From Acinetobacter albensis (GTDB lineage Bacteria > Pseudomonadota > Gammaproteobacteria > Pseudomonadales > Moraxellaceae), in NCBI RefSeq assembly GCF_900095025.1, contig NZ_FMBK01000009.1, positions 112,008 to 176,007 on the forward strand: a stretch of 64,000 bases of DNA, in the 5' to 3' direction. Position 1 is the first letter of the stretch. The number at the start of each line of letters is the position of its first letter. The notes beneath the pieces are model-generated. The model ran no database searches and had not been told where the DNA came from. It saw only the letters and a program-made list of their open reading frames with translations. The position numbers were made by a program, and so were the translations under genes. Of the stretch, positions 1 to 9,400 are shown one piece after another.

Positions 1-298
1 ATGAAAACCCCAAATTTGTAAAAAACCTAGTAAAAATAACAACAAAAGATGTACCAAAATTAAATTCTATTAATTCATCACTGATAGCCCTTTGATAATA
101 AACAATTGAGTCACCACCTTGAGTTAAAGAATAATAAAGATATATAAAACAAAAAAAAGTATGCCAAAAAAATAAAAAACAACTTTTTTTAAAATTTACT
201 TTAAAATACTCACAGATTTTCAATGAAATAATAATAAAAAAAGCAATTAATATTGGAGTCCACAAAAAATTTGACACTGGGTCAAAGTTAAAATACAT
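1..298 (-). CDS. wzy: Probable Wzy capsule repeat-unit polymerase, N-terminal part (cut by window edge)
   Basis: An open frame starts at an ATG at 298 and runs 99 codons without a stop to the window edge. The product is very hydrophobic: a first membrane segment lies near residues 15-27 and a second near 40-57, followed by a GGDSIVYY stretch near residue 61. A G-D-S-x-x-Y-Y type motif after the first helices is common in O-antigen and capsule polymerases, but this is weak family evidence. The context is stronger. It is the last gene seen in a minus-strand K-locus run that already has Wzx, glycosyltransferases and acetyltransferases but no Wzy, and Wzx/Wzy-dependent loci need one. It begins 63 bases after the preceding glycosyltransferase gene ends. 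Wzy would join lipid-linked repeat units in the periplasm. The family call is inference. Confidence 0.68.
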   Translation of the reverse strand, partial: MYFNFDPVSNFLWTPILIAFFIIISLKICEYFKVNFKKSCFLFFWHTFFCFIYLYYSLTQGGDSIVYYQRAISDELIEFNFGTSFVVIFTRFFTNLGFS

Positions 299-361
299 TA
301 GATCTGCACCATAAAAAAATTAAATTCATTTCGAAATTTCATGCGAACAAAAAAATTGATA

Positions 362-1456
362 TCAAGTTTCCCAAAATTTTATATATTGCATTGCCACCCA
401 ATCAATAGAAAATTTCTTCTCAATTTTTTCACGTGATTTTTCTTTTAATTCTATTTTTTCATTTTCTGATAAATTATAATATTTTAAAATAGCATTTCTT
501 AATCCGTGGGAATCTCTTGCTTTTACTATATATTCATTATTATCAACAATATATTTAGCATCACCTACGTCAGTGCTAATACAAGGTACTCCTGATGCCA
601 TAGCTTCTACTAATACATTTGGAAAACCTTCGGTGATTGATGTCATTAGAAAAACATCTATTGACTGATAAAAATTTGGCATATCTGAAATTTGATCAAG
701 CAATTGGACTTTAGCAGCATCTAGTTGGTATTTTTCAAATAAGGTTTTTACTTTGTCATTATTTAAACTTGCTCCACTACCGACAATTTTAAAAATTATT
801 GGCTCATCTTTGAGTTTTGCCATCGTTTCAAACAAATAAGGATAGCCTTTTGCTGTATGATAGCGTCCTGCAAATCCAACTACCAAAGGCTGATGCAATT
901 TGGTATTCAGTTTAAAGTTATCTAAAAATACACCATTTGGAATTACCGTCGAATTCTGATTCTGAAAACCAAATTGTCGATGTTGAGTAAGTGAAGAATG
1001 TGCGCAGTAAATGATACCTACCGGTTTTCTAGCTAAAAATTTACTAACTACTAAAGCAGTTTTTGTACTAAGTGATTCTTCTTTTGGTGAGGATAGTGAA
1101 TGATGAATACCCCAAAATATCTTCGGAGGATGTTTTAAACCCATCATGCTGATACTAGTTAAAATATTGGCATGATACATCCAACACTGCACACTTTTTG
1201 GTGAAAATTGTGATAGTAATTTGCGCAACCGAAATATCACTTGCAATGAATTTACACCATTCCAATCCAAAGCATAATATGATTTACAGCGTTCTAAAGT
1301 TGATTGATACACTTCTGAAGTTTTAATTAATGAAATAATCACATGCTCGAAGTCTCGCTCAGTTTTCTGAATCAAACGAGCTAGCATCATTTCTGCACCG
1401 CCCACGCCTGCAAAGTTGGTGATTACATGTACAATAATTTCTTTATTCTGAGTCAT
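362..1456 (-). CDS. Glycosyltransferase, GT4 family (GT-B fold), capsule repeat-unit assembly
   Basis: The 364-residue product has the two-domain GT-B layout. An N-terminal G-V-G-G-A-E acceptor-side loop lies near residues 17-22. The C-terminal nucleotide-sugar domain contains the GT4 E-x7-E signature (EGFPNVLVE, near residues 275-283). No signal peptide or membrane helix is seen, so it should act at the cytoplasmic face of the membrane, adding one sugar to the undecaprenyl-linked K unit. Sugar and linkage cannot be read from the sequence. The ATG overlaps the stop of the upstream glycosyltransferase gene in an ATGA arrangement, implying translational coupling. Very AT-rich, like the rest of the variable K region. 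Confidence 0.88.
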   Translation of the reverse strand: MTQNKEIIVHVITNFAGVGGAEMMLARLIQKTERDFEHVIISLIKTSEVYQSTLERCKSYYALDWNGVNSLQVIFRLRKLLSQFSPKSVQCWMYHANILTSISMMGLKHPPKIFWGIHHSLSSPKEESLSTKTALVVSKFLARKPVGIIYCAHSSLTQHRQFGFQNQNSTVIPNGVFLDNFKLNTKLHQPLVVGFAGRYHTAKGYPYLFETMAKLKDEPIIFKIVGSGASLNNDKVKTLFEKYQLDAAKVQLLDQISDMPNFYQSIDVFLMTSITEGFPNVLVEAMASGVPCISTDVGDAKYIVDNNEYIVKARDSHGLRNAILKYYNLSENEKIELKEKSREKIEKKFSIDWVAMQYIKFWET

Positions 1457-2571
1457 ATAGATTGCTCCATCAAAGTCAAATAGCGAAACTGAACTTGTTG
1501 CTTGTTAAACTGCTGACAATGCTGTTCAAAATCCGTTTCGGAAAATTTTATGTACTCACCAAAAATTGCCTGTTGCATTGCTGCAACCATAGCAACTTGG
1601 TCATTACATGCCACCAATAGTCCAAATTTAGCATGCTCCAAAATCTCTATGGGGCCGCTAGGGCAATCAGTACTCACTACTTTAACTTTTGATGCAAGCG
1701 CCTGAATCAAAACGCCTGGTAAGCCCTCCCAATTAGAACTAAGCACAAATAATGAAGCATATTTAAAATATGCGTATGGATTGGAATCGAAACCAGGCAA
1801 GTCAACAGCATTGTTTATTCCAAGCTGTGACACTAATACTTCAAATTCATCACGCAACTCACCCTCGCCCAAAATAATTAAGCGAGTTTCAGGATAGTAG
1901 CGATGCAATTCTGCAAATGAACGAATGAGAAAGCCAAAATTTTTCGCTTCAGTTAAGCGACCTACTGCTATTATTACCCTGTTAACATCATTAATAAAAC
2001 GATGCTTTACCGGTAAATTTAGCTTCTCAAAATACGCCTCATCCAGTACAGGGTTATAAATAGTGATTAAATTATTTCCAGAATAAGCATAGTATTCCCG
2101 AAAATCATTCAATACTCCATTTGAAACACAAACAACATGTTGCACTGAAGAATAGATCCAGTTAATCAGAAATTTAAATATCAATTTCTTTAAACCTGAG
2201 AGCTTCATATTTTTAGAGGGAGTTGACACCTCACGGAAAATCAATTTAGTTGTTACTTTTGCCATTTTCTTTGCAATACCACAGACAATATTGCTATGCG
2301 TCTGTGTTGCTATTAATACATCGTAATCTACGCGTTTTAATAAATTTTTAAGCGGTATAATCGCACTTATCACTCGTTTACAATCAAGATTAATCAATTG
2401 AATTTTAATACTAACTTCTGGTAAAAGCTTTGCTTTCTCTCCATGCAAGTTGCAGACTACTAAATCAATATCTAAACCTTGCTCCGCAAAACTGTTTGCT
2501 AGCTGAATGACCGTGCGCTCCGCACCTCCACCACCCAATGTGGGTAAAAAGAACATGACTTTTTTCAACAT
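1453..2571 (-). CDS. Glycosyltransferase, GT4 family (GT-B fold)
   Basis: A 372-residue GT-B glycosyltransferase. The N-terminus carries the G-G-G-G-A-E-R loop typical of capsule GT4 enzymes (residues 13-19), and the C-terminal donor domain carries EGLPGVLIQAL near residue 280. The second glutamate of the E-x7-E motif is replaced by glutamine. To my knowledge this variant occurs in other capsule GT4 enzymes, so it need not mean loss of activity. It probably transfers a sugar to the growing lipid-linked repeat unit in the cytoplasm. Its stop overlaps the start of the next glycosyltransferase by four bases. Donor and linkage are not predictable here. Confidence 0.87.
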   Translation of the reverse strand: MLKKVMFFLPTLGGGGAERTVIQLANSFAEQGLDIDLVVCNLHGEKAKLLPEVSIKIQLINLDCKRVISAIIPLKNLLKRVDYDVLIATQTHSNIVCGIAKKMAKVTTKLIFREVSTPSKNMKLSGLKKLIFKFLINWIYSSVQHVVCVSNGVLNDFREYYAYSGNNLITIYNPVLDEAYFEKLNLPVKHRFINDVNRVIIAVGRLTEAKNFGFLIRSFAELHRYYPETRLIILGEGELRDEFEVLVSQLGINNAVDLPGFDSNPYAYFKYASLFVLSSNWEGLPGVLIQALASKVKVVSTDCPSGPIEILEHAKFGLLVACNDQVAMVAAMQQAIFGEYIKFSETDFEQHCQQFNKQQVQFRYLTLMEQSI

Positions 2572-2607
2572 AAAGGATAGACCTTAGTGGATATATTAAG
2601 AACGAAA

Positions 2608-3159
2608 TTATTCAGCATTTTTTTTTGCTTTTTGCAGCTCAATAGCAAGCTCTACACGCTTACGGTAATTACCAACTCCAGTAAGTTCAGAATCACTGGC
2701 ACAGCTGATTTCAATTTTAGCGTGAAAATCGTTAAAACTAGAGACCACTCTGGCTGGTACACCAACTACTACACTATTATCAGGAATATCCTTAGTGACC
2801 ACCGAGCCTGCGCCAACCACTACGTTTGATCCAATATTAATACCAGGCATAATAATACTATTAACTCCAATAAATACATGGGAACCAACAGTGATCGGTG
2901 CAAAACGTTGATAGCGTTTGCCTTCTGAATTTTTAACTAAACACGTACTCCCATCATGAGTAATAAATTTAACCCCTGAAGTCACAGTGACATCATCACC
3001 TATCGAAATTAAGAAAGGCTCAGAACCCCAATTTTTAATATAAATTCGACATTGTTCACCTACTTTTACTCCTTTTTTTCGAGCAAAAGCTATGCTACCT
3101 TTTCTCAAAAAATAAATTAAATCAAAAAAGATAGTTAAAATAGATTTTATTAATCCCAT
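2608..3159 (-). CDS. Acyltransferase with hexapeptide repeats (left-handed beta-helix), probable sugar O- or N-acetyltransferase
   Basis: The 183-residue product has repeated [ILV]-G-x4 hexapeptide turns across roughly residues 45-150, including SIGDDVTV, IGVNSIIMPG and VVGAGSVVTKDIP, and ends its helix with the common VVGVPARVV closing motif. This is the WbbJ/MaeA-type trimeric acetyltransferase fold using acetyl-CoA. A histidine in ITHDG near residue 72 matches the usual position of the catalytic histidine. In a capsule locus the likely substrate is a K-unit sugar or a nucleotide-sugar precursor. It lies between two other K genes in the same direction. Exact substrate unknown. Confidence 0.86.
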   Translation of the reverse strand: MGLIKSILTIFFDLIYFLRKGSIAFARKKGVKVGEQCRIYIKNWGSEPFLISIGDDVTVTSGVKFITHDGSTCLVKNSEGKRYQRFAPITVGSHVFIGVNSIIMPGINIGSNVVVGAGSVVTKDIPDNSVVVGVPARVVSSFNDFHAKIEISCASDSELTGVGNYRKRVELAIELQKAKKNAE

Positions 3160-3237
3160 ATATAACCTTAATAATTATAAACTAGCGCAAGTTATCAATT
3201 AATAATTAAATTCATTAATAGCATCTGAATATACATA

Positions 3238-3849
3238 TTATTTATTTAATTTTTTAGCAGGAATACCAACATATACTCCAGACTCATTCAGTTTTTTTGT
3301 AACTAAACTGCATGCCCCGATTACAGAATTATTTGAAATATAAGCACCATCTATAACTGTTGTACGGGCTCCCAACCAAATATTTTCACCTATGTAAATT
3401 CCTTTCTTACTAATACCTTGCTCCCTCATTAATATATTTATTTTATCAAAGTTATGATTACTTGAAATAATAATAGTTTGAGTACCAATACGAGTATTAT
3501 TTCCTATTTTAACGCCACCACAACCATTAATAAAAGACTTAGAGTTAATACTAACATCATGTCCTATTTCAATTGCCCCACCAAAGCACTTTATATAACA
3601 ACTTTCACCAATAAAACTATTATCGCCTATAGTAAGTAATGCGCCTTTTTCAACAATGATCGTTGCATCATCACCAATATAAACATTTTTACCAATTTTT
3701 ACCTTCCCAGTAATTTCTAGCTTTGTACGTTTTCCAAAGTATTTAAATTGACTACCAAATGCGCAGTTATAGATGATTTTTCGGCAAAATGCAGAGAACC
3801 AATTGAACAATTTAAAAAATTTAAAAAAAATCACTTTGGATCTCTCCAT
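3238..3849 (-). CDS. Second hexapeptide-repeat acyltransferase (left-handed beta-helix)
   Basis: The 203-residue product is a second trimeric-type acetyltransferase. Hexapeptide turns run from about residue 50 to 190 (VKIGKNVYIGDD, LTIGDNSFIG, VKIGNNTRIG, IYIGENIWLGA) and close with YVGIPAKKL. The S-S-N-H-N motif near residue 133 supplies the expected catalytic histidine. The N-terminal 40 residues are basic and hydrophobic, perhaps packing against the membrane. The start lies inside the end of wzx (19-base overlap), so the two are co-transcribed and probably translationally coupled. It differs clearly from the neighbouring acetyltransferase, so two separate acetylation steps are plausible. 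Confidence 0.86.
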   Translation of the reverse strand: MERSKVIFFKFFKLFNWFSAFCRKIIYNCAFGSQFKYFGKRTKLEITGKVKIGKNVYIGDDATIIVEKGALLTIGDNSFIGESCYIKCFGGAIEIGHDVSINSKSFINGCGGVKIGNNTRIGTQTIIISSNHNFDKINILMREQGISKKGIYIGENIWLGARTTVIDGAYISNNSVIGACSLVTKKLNESGVYVGIPAKKLNK

Positions 3850-5006
3850 ACGACATAAAAAATGGAAACATTGTAAAAAATCAACGAAATAGGTAATGCA
3901 ATTAACATATAAAGCTTATTACTTATATACAAATACAACAGACCAAAAATAATAAATTTGATCGCAAGTTCAGCGATTTGAAGCCTAAACAACACTTGGC
4001 TATTTCGTTTTGCAATTAAATATGCTGAACTGGGCGGGTTACAAAATACTGCCCAATAACCCAAAGCTAAAATTTTAAAATAAAGTGAAATTCCTACCCA
4101 TTCTTGCCCAAAAATCAACAGATAGATAGATTCAGGCAGAACAAAGAAAATTGCAAAAAAAGGCAAAGAGACTAAACTTAAAAAGATAGTACTTTTTAAC
4201 GCTTCACGTGGAGTCTCTTGATTTTTAAACTTACGAATAAAAAATTGTCGAACAGTTTGTGAGATTAAATTAATTGGCATACGCAAGGTACGTTCAACAA
4301 TTGAATAAAAACCAACTGCTTGATACCCAACAAAATGCAATACAATATAGTAAGGTAAATTGTGTGAAAAGCTGTTTAATAATGCGTGCGGAGTATTGGC
4401 AAAAATAAAATCTTTATAGTTTTTGTAGCTCTTCCAACTCACTTGATATAACTGATTTATCACAATATATACCAATATAGTCAAAATCATCACAACTGAG
4501 CTAATAGCATAACTATTTACTAAACTAATGCTCAAAAATATTGGTAAACCCAACTGCATTAAAACTACAATTAAGCTTCTAAAAATATTTAAGCATGCGC
4601 AGAAAAACTCTGCCTCATGTGCAAATTTATAATTATAAACACTTTGAACTAAACTATTGGCTAACACTCCAAAACAAATAGCTAGTATAGTCATCCAATC
4701 AAAAAAAATGATCAAACCTGCTGAAGCAAACACGCAAAAAATCAATGAAAAAACAGTGCCTTCAAAAATCAAACTTTTTTGATCAACATCATCTGCAATA
4801 AGTTGAGCTTGATCTAAACGTAAATTGGAAATCGTTGAAAGTACACTAACTACAGCAAGTGCCACACCATAGTGACCAAAATCATGAATAGAATAAAGAC
4901 GTGTTAAAAAAGGAAGTGCGATAAATGTAATTATCGCACCTATTAATAAACTGGATGTAATTAGTCCAATCGATTTATATTTTGCAACAAGCGTTTGCAT
5001 GCTCAT
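3831..5006 (-). CDS. wzx: Wzx-type oligosaccharide repeat-unit flippase
   Basis: The 391-residue product is hydrophobic along its whole length, with about 11-12 predicted membrane helices, and matches the MOP-superfamily polysaccharide export pattern: an N-terminal helix beginning [13 protein letters not shown], then [25 protein letters not shown]. It should move undecaprenyl-pyrophosphate-linked K units from the cytoplasmic to the periplasmic leaflet. It is slightly shorter than many Wzx proteins. Its ATG overlaps the epimerase stop (ATGA) and its end overlaps the acetyltransferase gene. The assignment rests on helix pattern, N-terminal motif and capsule context. Confidence 0.84.
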   Translation of the reverse strand: MSMQTLVAKYKSIGLITSSLLIGAIITFIALPFLTRLYSIHDFGHYGVALAVVSVLSTISNLRLDQAQLIADDVDQKSLIFEGTVFSLIFCVFASAGLIIFFDWMTILAICFGVLANSLVQSVYNYKFAHEAEFFCACLNIFRSLIVVLMQLGLPIFLSISLVNSYAISSVVMILTILVYIVINQLYQVSWKSYKNYKDFIFANTPHALLNSFSHNLPYYIVLHFVGYQAVGFYSIVERTLRMPINLISQTVRQFFIRKFKNQETPREALKSTIFLSLVSLPFFAIFFVLPESIYLLIFGQEWVGISLYFKILALGYWAVFCNPPSSAYLIAKRNSQVLFRLQIAELAIKFIIFGLLYLYISNKLYMLIALPISLIFYNVSIFYVVWRDPK

Positions 5007-6025
5007 GTCAGATTTTTAACATACCATTGCATAACAACTTGAATTCCCGCACCAATTTTAAATTTTGGATCATAACCTAAAGATGTTTGGATCTTTTCAA
5101 TACTAGCCTGAGAGTGACGTACATCCCCAGTGCGAAACTCACGGTATACAGGTTCTTTGGTATAAATCACGCTATTTTCATTTAAAGCACTTTTAATCGC
5201 ATTAAATAAAACACTTAAAGTCGTACGATCACCTACAGCCACATTATAAACTTGATTTTTTGCATCATCAGTTGCCGTTGCAGCTAAAATGTTGGCCTGT
5301 ACAGTGTTTTCAATAAAACAGAAGTCACGACTAGTTTCACCATCACCATTAATAAACACATCGTCACCCGCAATGATGGCCGCTGTCCATTTTGGAATAA
5401 CCGCTGCATATGCGCCATTTGGATCTTGTCGCTTTCCAAATACATTAAAGTAACGTAAACCAATCGCTTTAAAACCGTAGGTACGTGCAAATACTTCAGC
5501 ATAAAGCTCATTTACATACTTTGTGACTGCATATGGCGAAAGTGGACTACCTATATTTTCTTCCACTTTTGGCAATGCTGGGTGATCACCATAAGTAGAA
5601 CTACTTGCAGCATAACTAAAGCTAGACACTTCTGCATCACGGGCAGCTGTAAGCATATTTAAAAACCCACTGATATTGGTTGCATTCGTCGTCAGTGGGT
5701 CTGCAATTGAACGTGGTACAGAACCTAAAGCTGCCTGATGCAAAACATAATCCACACCAGCACAAGCTTTTTGGCAATCTTCAAACTTCCGAATATCACC
5801 TTCCATAAATTTAAATTTTGCCCATTGCTCGACAGAAACTAAACCTTGTACTTCATCTAGGTTGTACTGATGACCAGTTGCAAAGTTATCTAAACCTATT
5901 ACTTTTTGGTCTAATTTTAATAAAGTCTCTAATAAGTTAGAGCCAATAAAACCAGCCACACCTGTGACTAACCAAGTTTTAGGTGCTTGTTTTAATTGCT
6001 TACATACCGTTTCATATTGGCCCAT
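5003..6025 (-). CDS. tviC: UDP-N-acetylhexosamine C4-epimerase, TviC/WbpP type (SDR family)
   Basis: A 340-residue extended short-chain dehydrogenase. The NAD-binding motif G-V-A-G-F-I-G-S-N lies near residues 22-30, the ...SSSTYGD segment near 143-147, and the catalytic Y-x3-K (YAVTK) near residues 165-169. Adjacency to the TviB-type dehydrogenase fits the WbpP/WbpO pathway, in which UDP-GlcNAc is epimerised to UDP-GalNAc and oxidised to UDP-GalNAcA. The alternative TviB-then-TviC order would make UDP-GlcNAcA first; both end at UDP-GalNAcA. In Acinetobacter K-locus nomenclature this gene is usually called gne2 or similar. It precedes wzx with a four-base overlap. Confidence 0.9.
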   Translation of the reverse strand: MGQYETVCKQLKQAPKTWLVTGVAGFIGSNLLETLLKLDQKVIGLDNFATGHQYNLDEVQGLVSVEQWAKFKFMEGDIRKFEDCQKACAGVDYVLHQAALGSVPRSIADPLTTNATNISGFLNMLTAARDAEVSSFSYAASSSTYGDHPALPKVEENIGSPLSPYAVTKYVNELYAEVFARTYGFKAIGLRYFNVFGKRQDPNGAYAAVIPKWTAAIIAGDDVFINGDGETSRDFCFIENTVQANILAATATDDAKNQVYNVAVGDRTTLSVLFNAIKSALNENSVIYTKEPVYREFRTGDVRHSQASIEKIQTSLGYDPKFKIGAGIQVVMQWYVKNLT

Positions 6026-6050
6026 ACTTACTTATTCCTTATTTTAACAA

Positions 6051-7328
6051 TTAAAGACGAATATCAGATTCAGTGGCATCAAGTACATATTTCAAGTCGT
6101 ATAAGACATGACTTGATTTACCCAACGCACGAATTGCATCTACACCCATATCTTTAAATTGATGATGAGCCACTGCTAAAATTACCGCATCATAGCTATT
6201 TGCTTCTACATTCTGTACTGGCGTAACACCATACTCATGCTGTGCCTCTGTAACATCTACCCAAGGGTCATAGATATCAACATCCATATGGTATTCTTTT
6301 AACTCATGTACAATGTCAATGATTTTGGTATTGCGAATATCTGGACAATCTTCTTTAAAACTTAAACCTAAAACAAGAACTTTTGCACCTTCAACTTGAA
6401 TTTTTTTCTGAATCATACTTTTTACAAGCTGAGTAACAACATAAGCACCCATTGAGTCATTTAAACGACGACCTGCTAAAATAATTTCGGGATGATAGCC
6501 AATAGCTTGTGCTTTATGGGTTAAATAGTACGGATCCACCCCAATACAATGCCCGCCAACTAAACCAGGGCGGAACGGTAAAAAATTCCATTTGGTGCCT
6601 GCGGCTTTTAAAACAGCTTCGGTATCAATACCCATTTTATTAAAGATAATGGCAAGCTCATTAATTAAAGCAATATTGACATCACGCTGGGTGTTTTCAA
6701 TTACCTTCGCTGCTTCAGCAACTTTTATACTAGATGCTTTATGCGTGCCTGCCTCAATCACCAAATTATAAACTTGATCTACAAAGTCAGCGACTTCGGG
6801 AGTAGAACCTGATGTGATTTTTAAAATATTGGTTACACGGTGTAATTTATCACCCGGATTAATCCGTTCTGGACTATACCCAGCATAAAAATCCTGATTA
6901 AATTTTAAGCCTGATACTTTTTCAAGTACGGGAATACACGTTTCTTCTGTTGCGCCTGGGTATACTGTAGACTCATATACAACAATATTATTGGCACTTA
7001 ATACTTTACCAATACTTTCCGAGGCTTTAACGAGCGGTGTTAAATCGGGTTGCTTAAACTCATCAATAGGCGTAGGCACAGTCACAATAAAAAAATTACA
7101 ATCTTTGAGATCGTCTAAATTAGCCGAATAACTTAAGTATTGAGCTTGTTCCAGCTCTTCAGGAGAAACCTCCAAAGTATGGTCTTGACCACTTTTCAGC
7201 TCATCAATGCGTTTTTGATAGATATCGAACCCGACCACAGGTACTTTTTTTCCAAATTCAACAGCTAAGGGAAGTCCCACATAGCCAAGTCCAATTACTG
7301 CAATTTTAAGTTCCGAGAGTTGCAACAT
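6051..7328 (-). CDS. tviB: UDP-N-acetylhexosamine 6-dehydrogenase, TviB/WbpO type (gna of Acinetobacter K loci)
   Basis: A 425-residue member of the UDP-glucose/GDP-mannose dehydrogenase family. The Rossmann motif I-G-L-G-Y-V-G-L-P lies at residues 12-20 and the catalytic cysteine in [12 protein letters not shown] near residue 260. The C-terminal domain begins near residue 318 ([19 protein letters not shown]). The enzyme oxidises C6 of a UDP-N-acetylhexosamine in two NAD-dependent steps, giving a uronic acid for the capsule. It is the first gene of the minus-strand variable operon and is divergent from wza, the conserved position of gna in Acinetobacter K loci. Confidence 0.93.
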   Translation of the reverse strand: MLQLSELKIAVIGLGYVGLPLAVEFGKKVPVVGFDIYQKRIDELKSGQDHTLEVSPEELEQAQYLSYSANLDDLKDCNFFIVTVPTPIDEFKQPDLTPLVKASESIGKVLSANNIVVYESTVYPGATEETCIPVLEKVSGLKFNQDFYAGYSPERINPGDKLHRVTNILKITSGSTPEVADFVDQVYNLVIEAGTHKASSIKVAEAAKVIENTQRDVNIALINELAIIFNKMGIDTEAVLKAAGTKWNFLPFRPGLVGGHCIGVDPYYLTHKAQAIGYHPEIILAGRRLNDSMGAYVVTQLVKSMIQKKIQVEGAKVLVLGLSFKEDCPDIRNTKIIDIVHELKEYHMDVDIYDPWVDVTEAQHEYGVTPVQNVEANSYDAVILAVAHHQFKDMGVDAIRALGKSSHVLYDLKYVLDATESDIRL

Positions 7329-7847
7329 TCTACAGCCTTATCTTGTTTATTTATGTATTAATAAAATGGGGCCAATTTAGCCGAAGCTAATATAGCAGAA
7401 ACAATAACAATTTTTAATGACCAAAATATTTAATCAAAGATCTTTTGTGTTTAAAAAAAAGCAACAGAAACTGTTCAATTTCCATACAAACCCTGACAAA
7501 TAAAATCTATATATAATCATTAGAACATCAAACTAAAACTCCCCAACTATGATTTATATAAATAAAACAAAAATGACACAAAAAAATTAAAATTATATAT
7601 AGTTAAAAACATACAATAAAAACTAAGACAAGTTTTATCTTAAAAATGAATTTGTATTAATAATTATATTAAAATAAATCCACATAAAATTACATTCAAA
7701 CCTTATAAGGAATTAGAATATTAGCCAATAAAGAGCATTTGATGGATTATAAAATAAAAGCAACAATTTGTTATTATTATTTTATGTATAAGCAGGTAAA
7801 ATAGTCGCAATTTAAAATTAGATTATTTTTATAAAACAGGATTTCGA
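7329..7847. promoter_or_regulatory. Divergent capsule-locus promoter region between tviB/gna and wza
   Basis: This 519-base intergenic stretch is strongly AT-rich and separates the two divergently transcribed halves of the K locus, so both operon promoters must lie here. I see several AT-rich hexamers but no well-spaced -35/-10 pair that I would commit to, and no clear terminator or small ORF. The wza ribosome-binding site (AGGA at 7838-7841) lies at its right end. Confidence 0.6.
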
Positions 7848-8948
7848 GTGAGATATTACCCATATTTTCTACTTTGTGCACTCACTGTAACAACTACAGG
7901 CTGTGCTGTTACATCGGGGCTGCAAACTTATGATTTACCTAATGAAGGTGTTTACCAAACCGAACTCGGCACTGCAGTCAATGTAGTGAAGTTAACTCGA
8001 GAATCCATTCCTGCGCTACAACCTGCGCAAATCAATATTCAACAAAATTATGCTCATTTATTTCAGACATCCCATAAAAACTATAAGTTAAGTGCAGGTG
8101 ATATTTTATCAATTTATTTATGGGCTTATCCAGATATTACACTTATGAGCAGCTCTGTAAGTAGTGAACAATCGGCCCAAGCAAATGGTTATCAAATTGA
8201 CCAAAGTGGCTATATTCAATTTCCCATGATCGGTCGTTACAAAGCTGCGGGAAAATCACTTTCTCAAGTCAATCAAGAGCTACGCAGTCAACTGGCGCGT
8301 TACTTAAAGACTCCCGATGTGATTGCACGTGTTGTTTCTTATCAAGGACAACGCTTTTCTGTACAGGGTAGTGTTACACGTGGTGGTCAGTTCTTTTTAA
8401 GTGACCAACCCATCAGTGTTTATACTGCTTTAGGTCTTGCGGGTGGGATAAATGAAAAAGGTGATAACACTGCCATTACCTTGGTTCGTCAGGGGCGTAC
8501 CTATAACCTCAACAGCATTGAATTAGAAAAAGCTGGTCTTTCTTTACATAATTTACTCATTCAACCCAATGACACGTTATATATCAATTCAAGAGAAAAT
8601 CAAAAAATTTATGTCATGGGTGAGTCAGGTAGAAACCAATCATTACCAATGCGTGATCAAGGTATGAGTTTGAGCGATGTATTGGGTGAAAGTTTAGGTT
8701 TAAACCCCCTTTCAGCAAGTCGCAGTAAAATCTATGTAGTGCGTAGCAACCCGAATGATGATGGTACAGAAGTTTATCATCTTGACTTAACCAGTATTGG
8801 TGACTTTGGCTTGGCCAATCAGTTTAAAATGCGAAGTAATGATATTGTCTATGTCGATGCTTCTGGTCTGGCGCGCTGGCAACGTGTCATTAATCAAGTT
8901 GTTCCTTTTTCAGGTCTTCTTAACACCGCTAATAATTTGAGCAACTAA
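7848..8948 (+). CDS. wza: Wza, outer-membrane polysaccharide export lipoprotein
   Basis: The 366-residue product begins at GTG 7848, with AGGA seven bases upstream. A lipoprotein signal peptide ends in T-T-T-G-C, placing the acylated cysteine at residue 19. The polysaccharide export (Poly_export) domain starts near LSAGDILSIYLWAYPD (residues 82-97) and is followed by SLBB-type repeats (VQGSVTRGGQF, IYVMGESGRNQS). The C-terminus is helix-like and ends SGLLNTANNLSN, as expected for the octameric outer-membrane pore. It exports capsule together with Wzc. First gene of wza-wzb-wzc; wzb follows after four bases. Confidence 0.96.
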   Translation: MRYYPYFLLCALTVTTTGCAVTSGLQTYDLPNEGVYQTELGTAVNVVKLTRESIPALQPAQINIQQNYAHLFQTSHKNYKLSAGDILSIYLWAYPDITLMSSSVSSEQSAQANGYQIDQSGYIQFPMIGRYKAAGKSLSQVNQELRSQLARYLKTPDVIARVVSYQGQRFSVQGSVTRGGQFFLSDQPISVYTALGLAGGINEKGDNTAITLVRQGRTYNLNSIELEKAGLSLHNLLIQPNDTLYINSRENQKIYVMGESGRNQSLPMRDQGMSLSDVLGESLGLNPLSASRSKIYVVRSNPNDDGTEVYHLDLTSIGDFGLANQFKMRSNDIVYVDASGLARWQRVINQVVPFSGLLNTANNLSN

Positions 8949-8952
8949 GACT

Positions 8953-9381
8953 ATGAATATTCAAAATATTCTGGTGGTTTGTATCGGGAATATTTGTCGC
9001 AGTCCCATGGCAGAGTATTTATTAAAGCAGCAATATCCAAATTTGCATATTGAGTCTGCAGGTATTTCTGGTTTAACTGGACATGCTGCAGATCAAAAAG
9101 CAATCCTGTGTATGCAGCGTCTTGGTATTGACATGCAGCCACATGTTGCCAAAAAGCTGAATAGCGAGTTGATTAAAAAGGCAGACTTAGTTTTAGTTAT
9201 GAGTCAAAATCAACAAAAACATATAGAACAGACTTGGCCTTTTGCTAAAGGAAAAACGTTTCGATTGGGTCACTGGCAAAGTAAAAATGTGTCTGACCCA
9301 TATCGACATGAACAAACTGTATTCGATGAAACCAGTCAGTTAATACAAGCATGTGTGACTGATTGGAAAAAATATATTTAA
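8953..9381 (+). CDS. wzb: Wzb, low-molecular-weight protein tyrosine phosphatase
   Basis: The 142-residue product has the LMW-PTP active-site loop C-I-G-N-I-C-R-S (C-x5-R, residues 9-16) and the general-acid D-P motif (SDPYRH, near residue 115). It should dephosphorylate the tyrosine tail of Wzc, allowing the cycle of phosphorylation and dephosphorylation needed for high-molecular-weight capsule. It is cytoplasmic, with no signal peptide. It sits between wza and wzc with short gaps, so the three genes form one operon. Confidence 0.96.
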   Translation: MNIQNILVVCIGNICRSPMAEYLLKQQYPNLHIESAGISGLTGHAADQKAILCMQRLGIDMQPHVAKKLNSELIKKADLVLVMSQNQQKHIEQTWPFAKGKTFRLGHWQSKNVSDPYRHEQTVFDETSQLIQACVTDWKKYI

Positions 9382-9400
9382 CTTTTTGATAGCAAAAATT

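Noticed and set aside
7329..7847. Specific -35/-10 pairs for wza (for example TTGTTA at 7768 with TAAAAT at 7797)
   Set aside because: Spacing of 23 bases is outside the usual range and many similar AT-rich hexamers occur here by chance.
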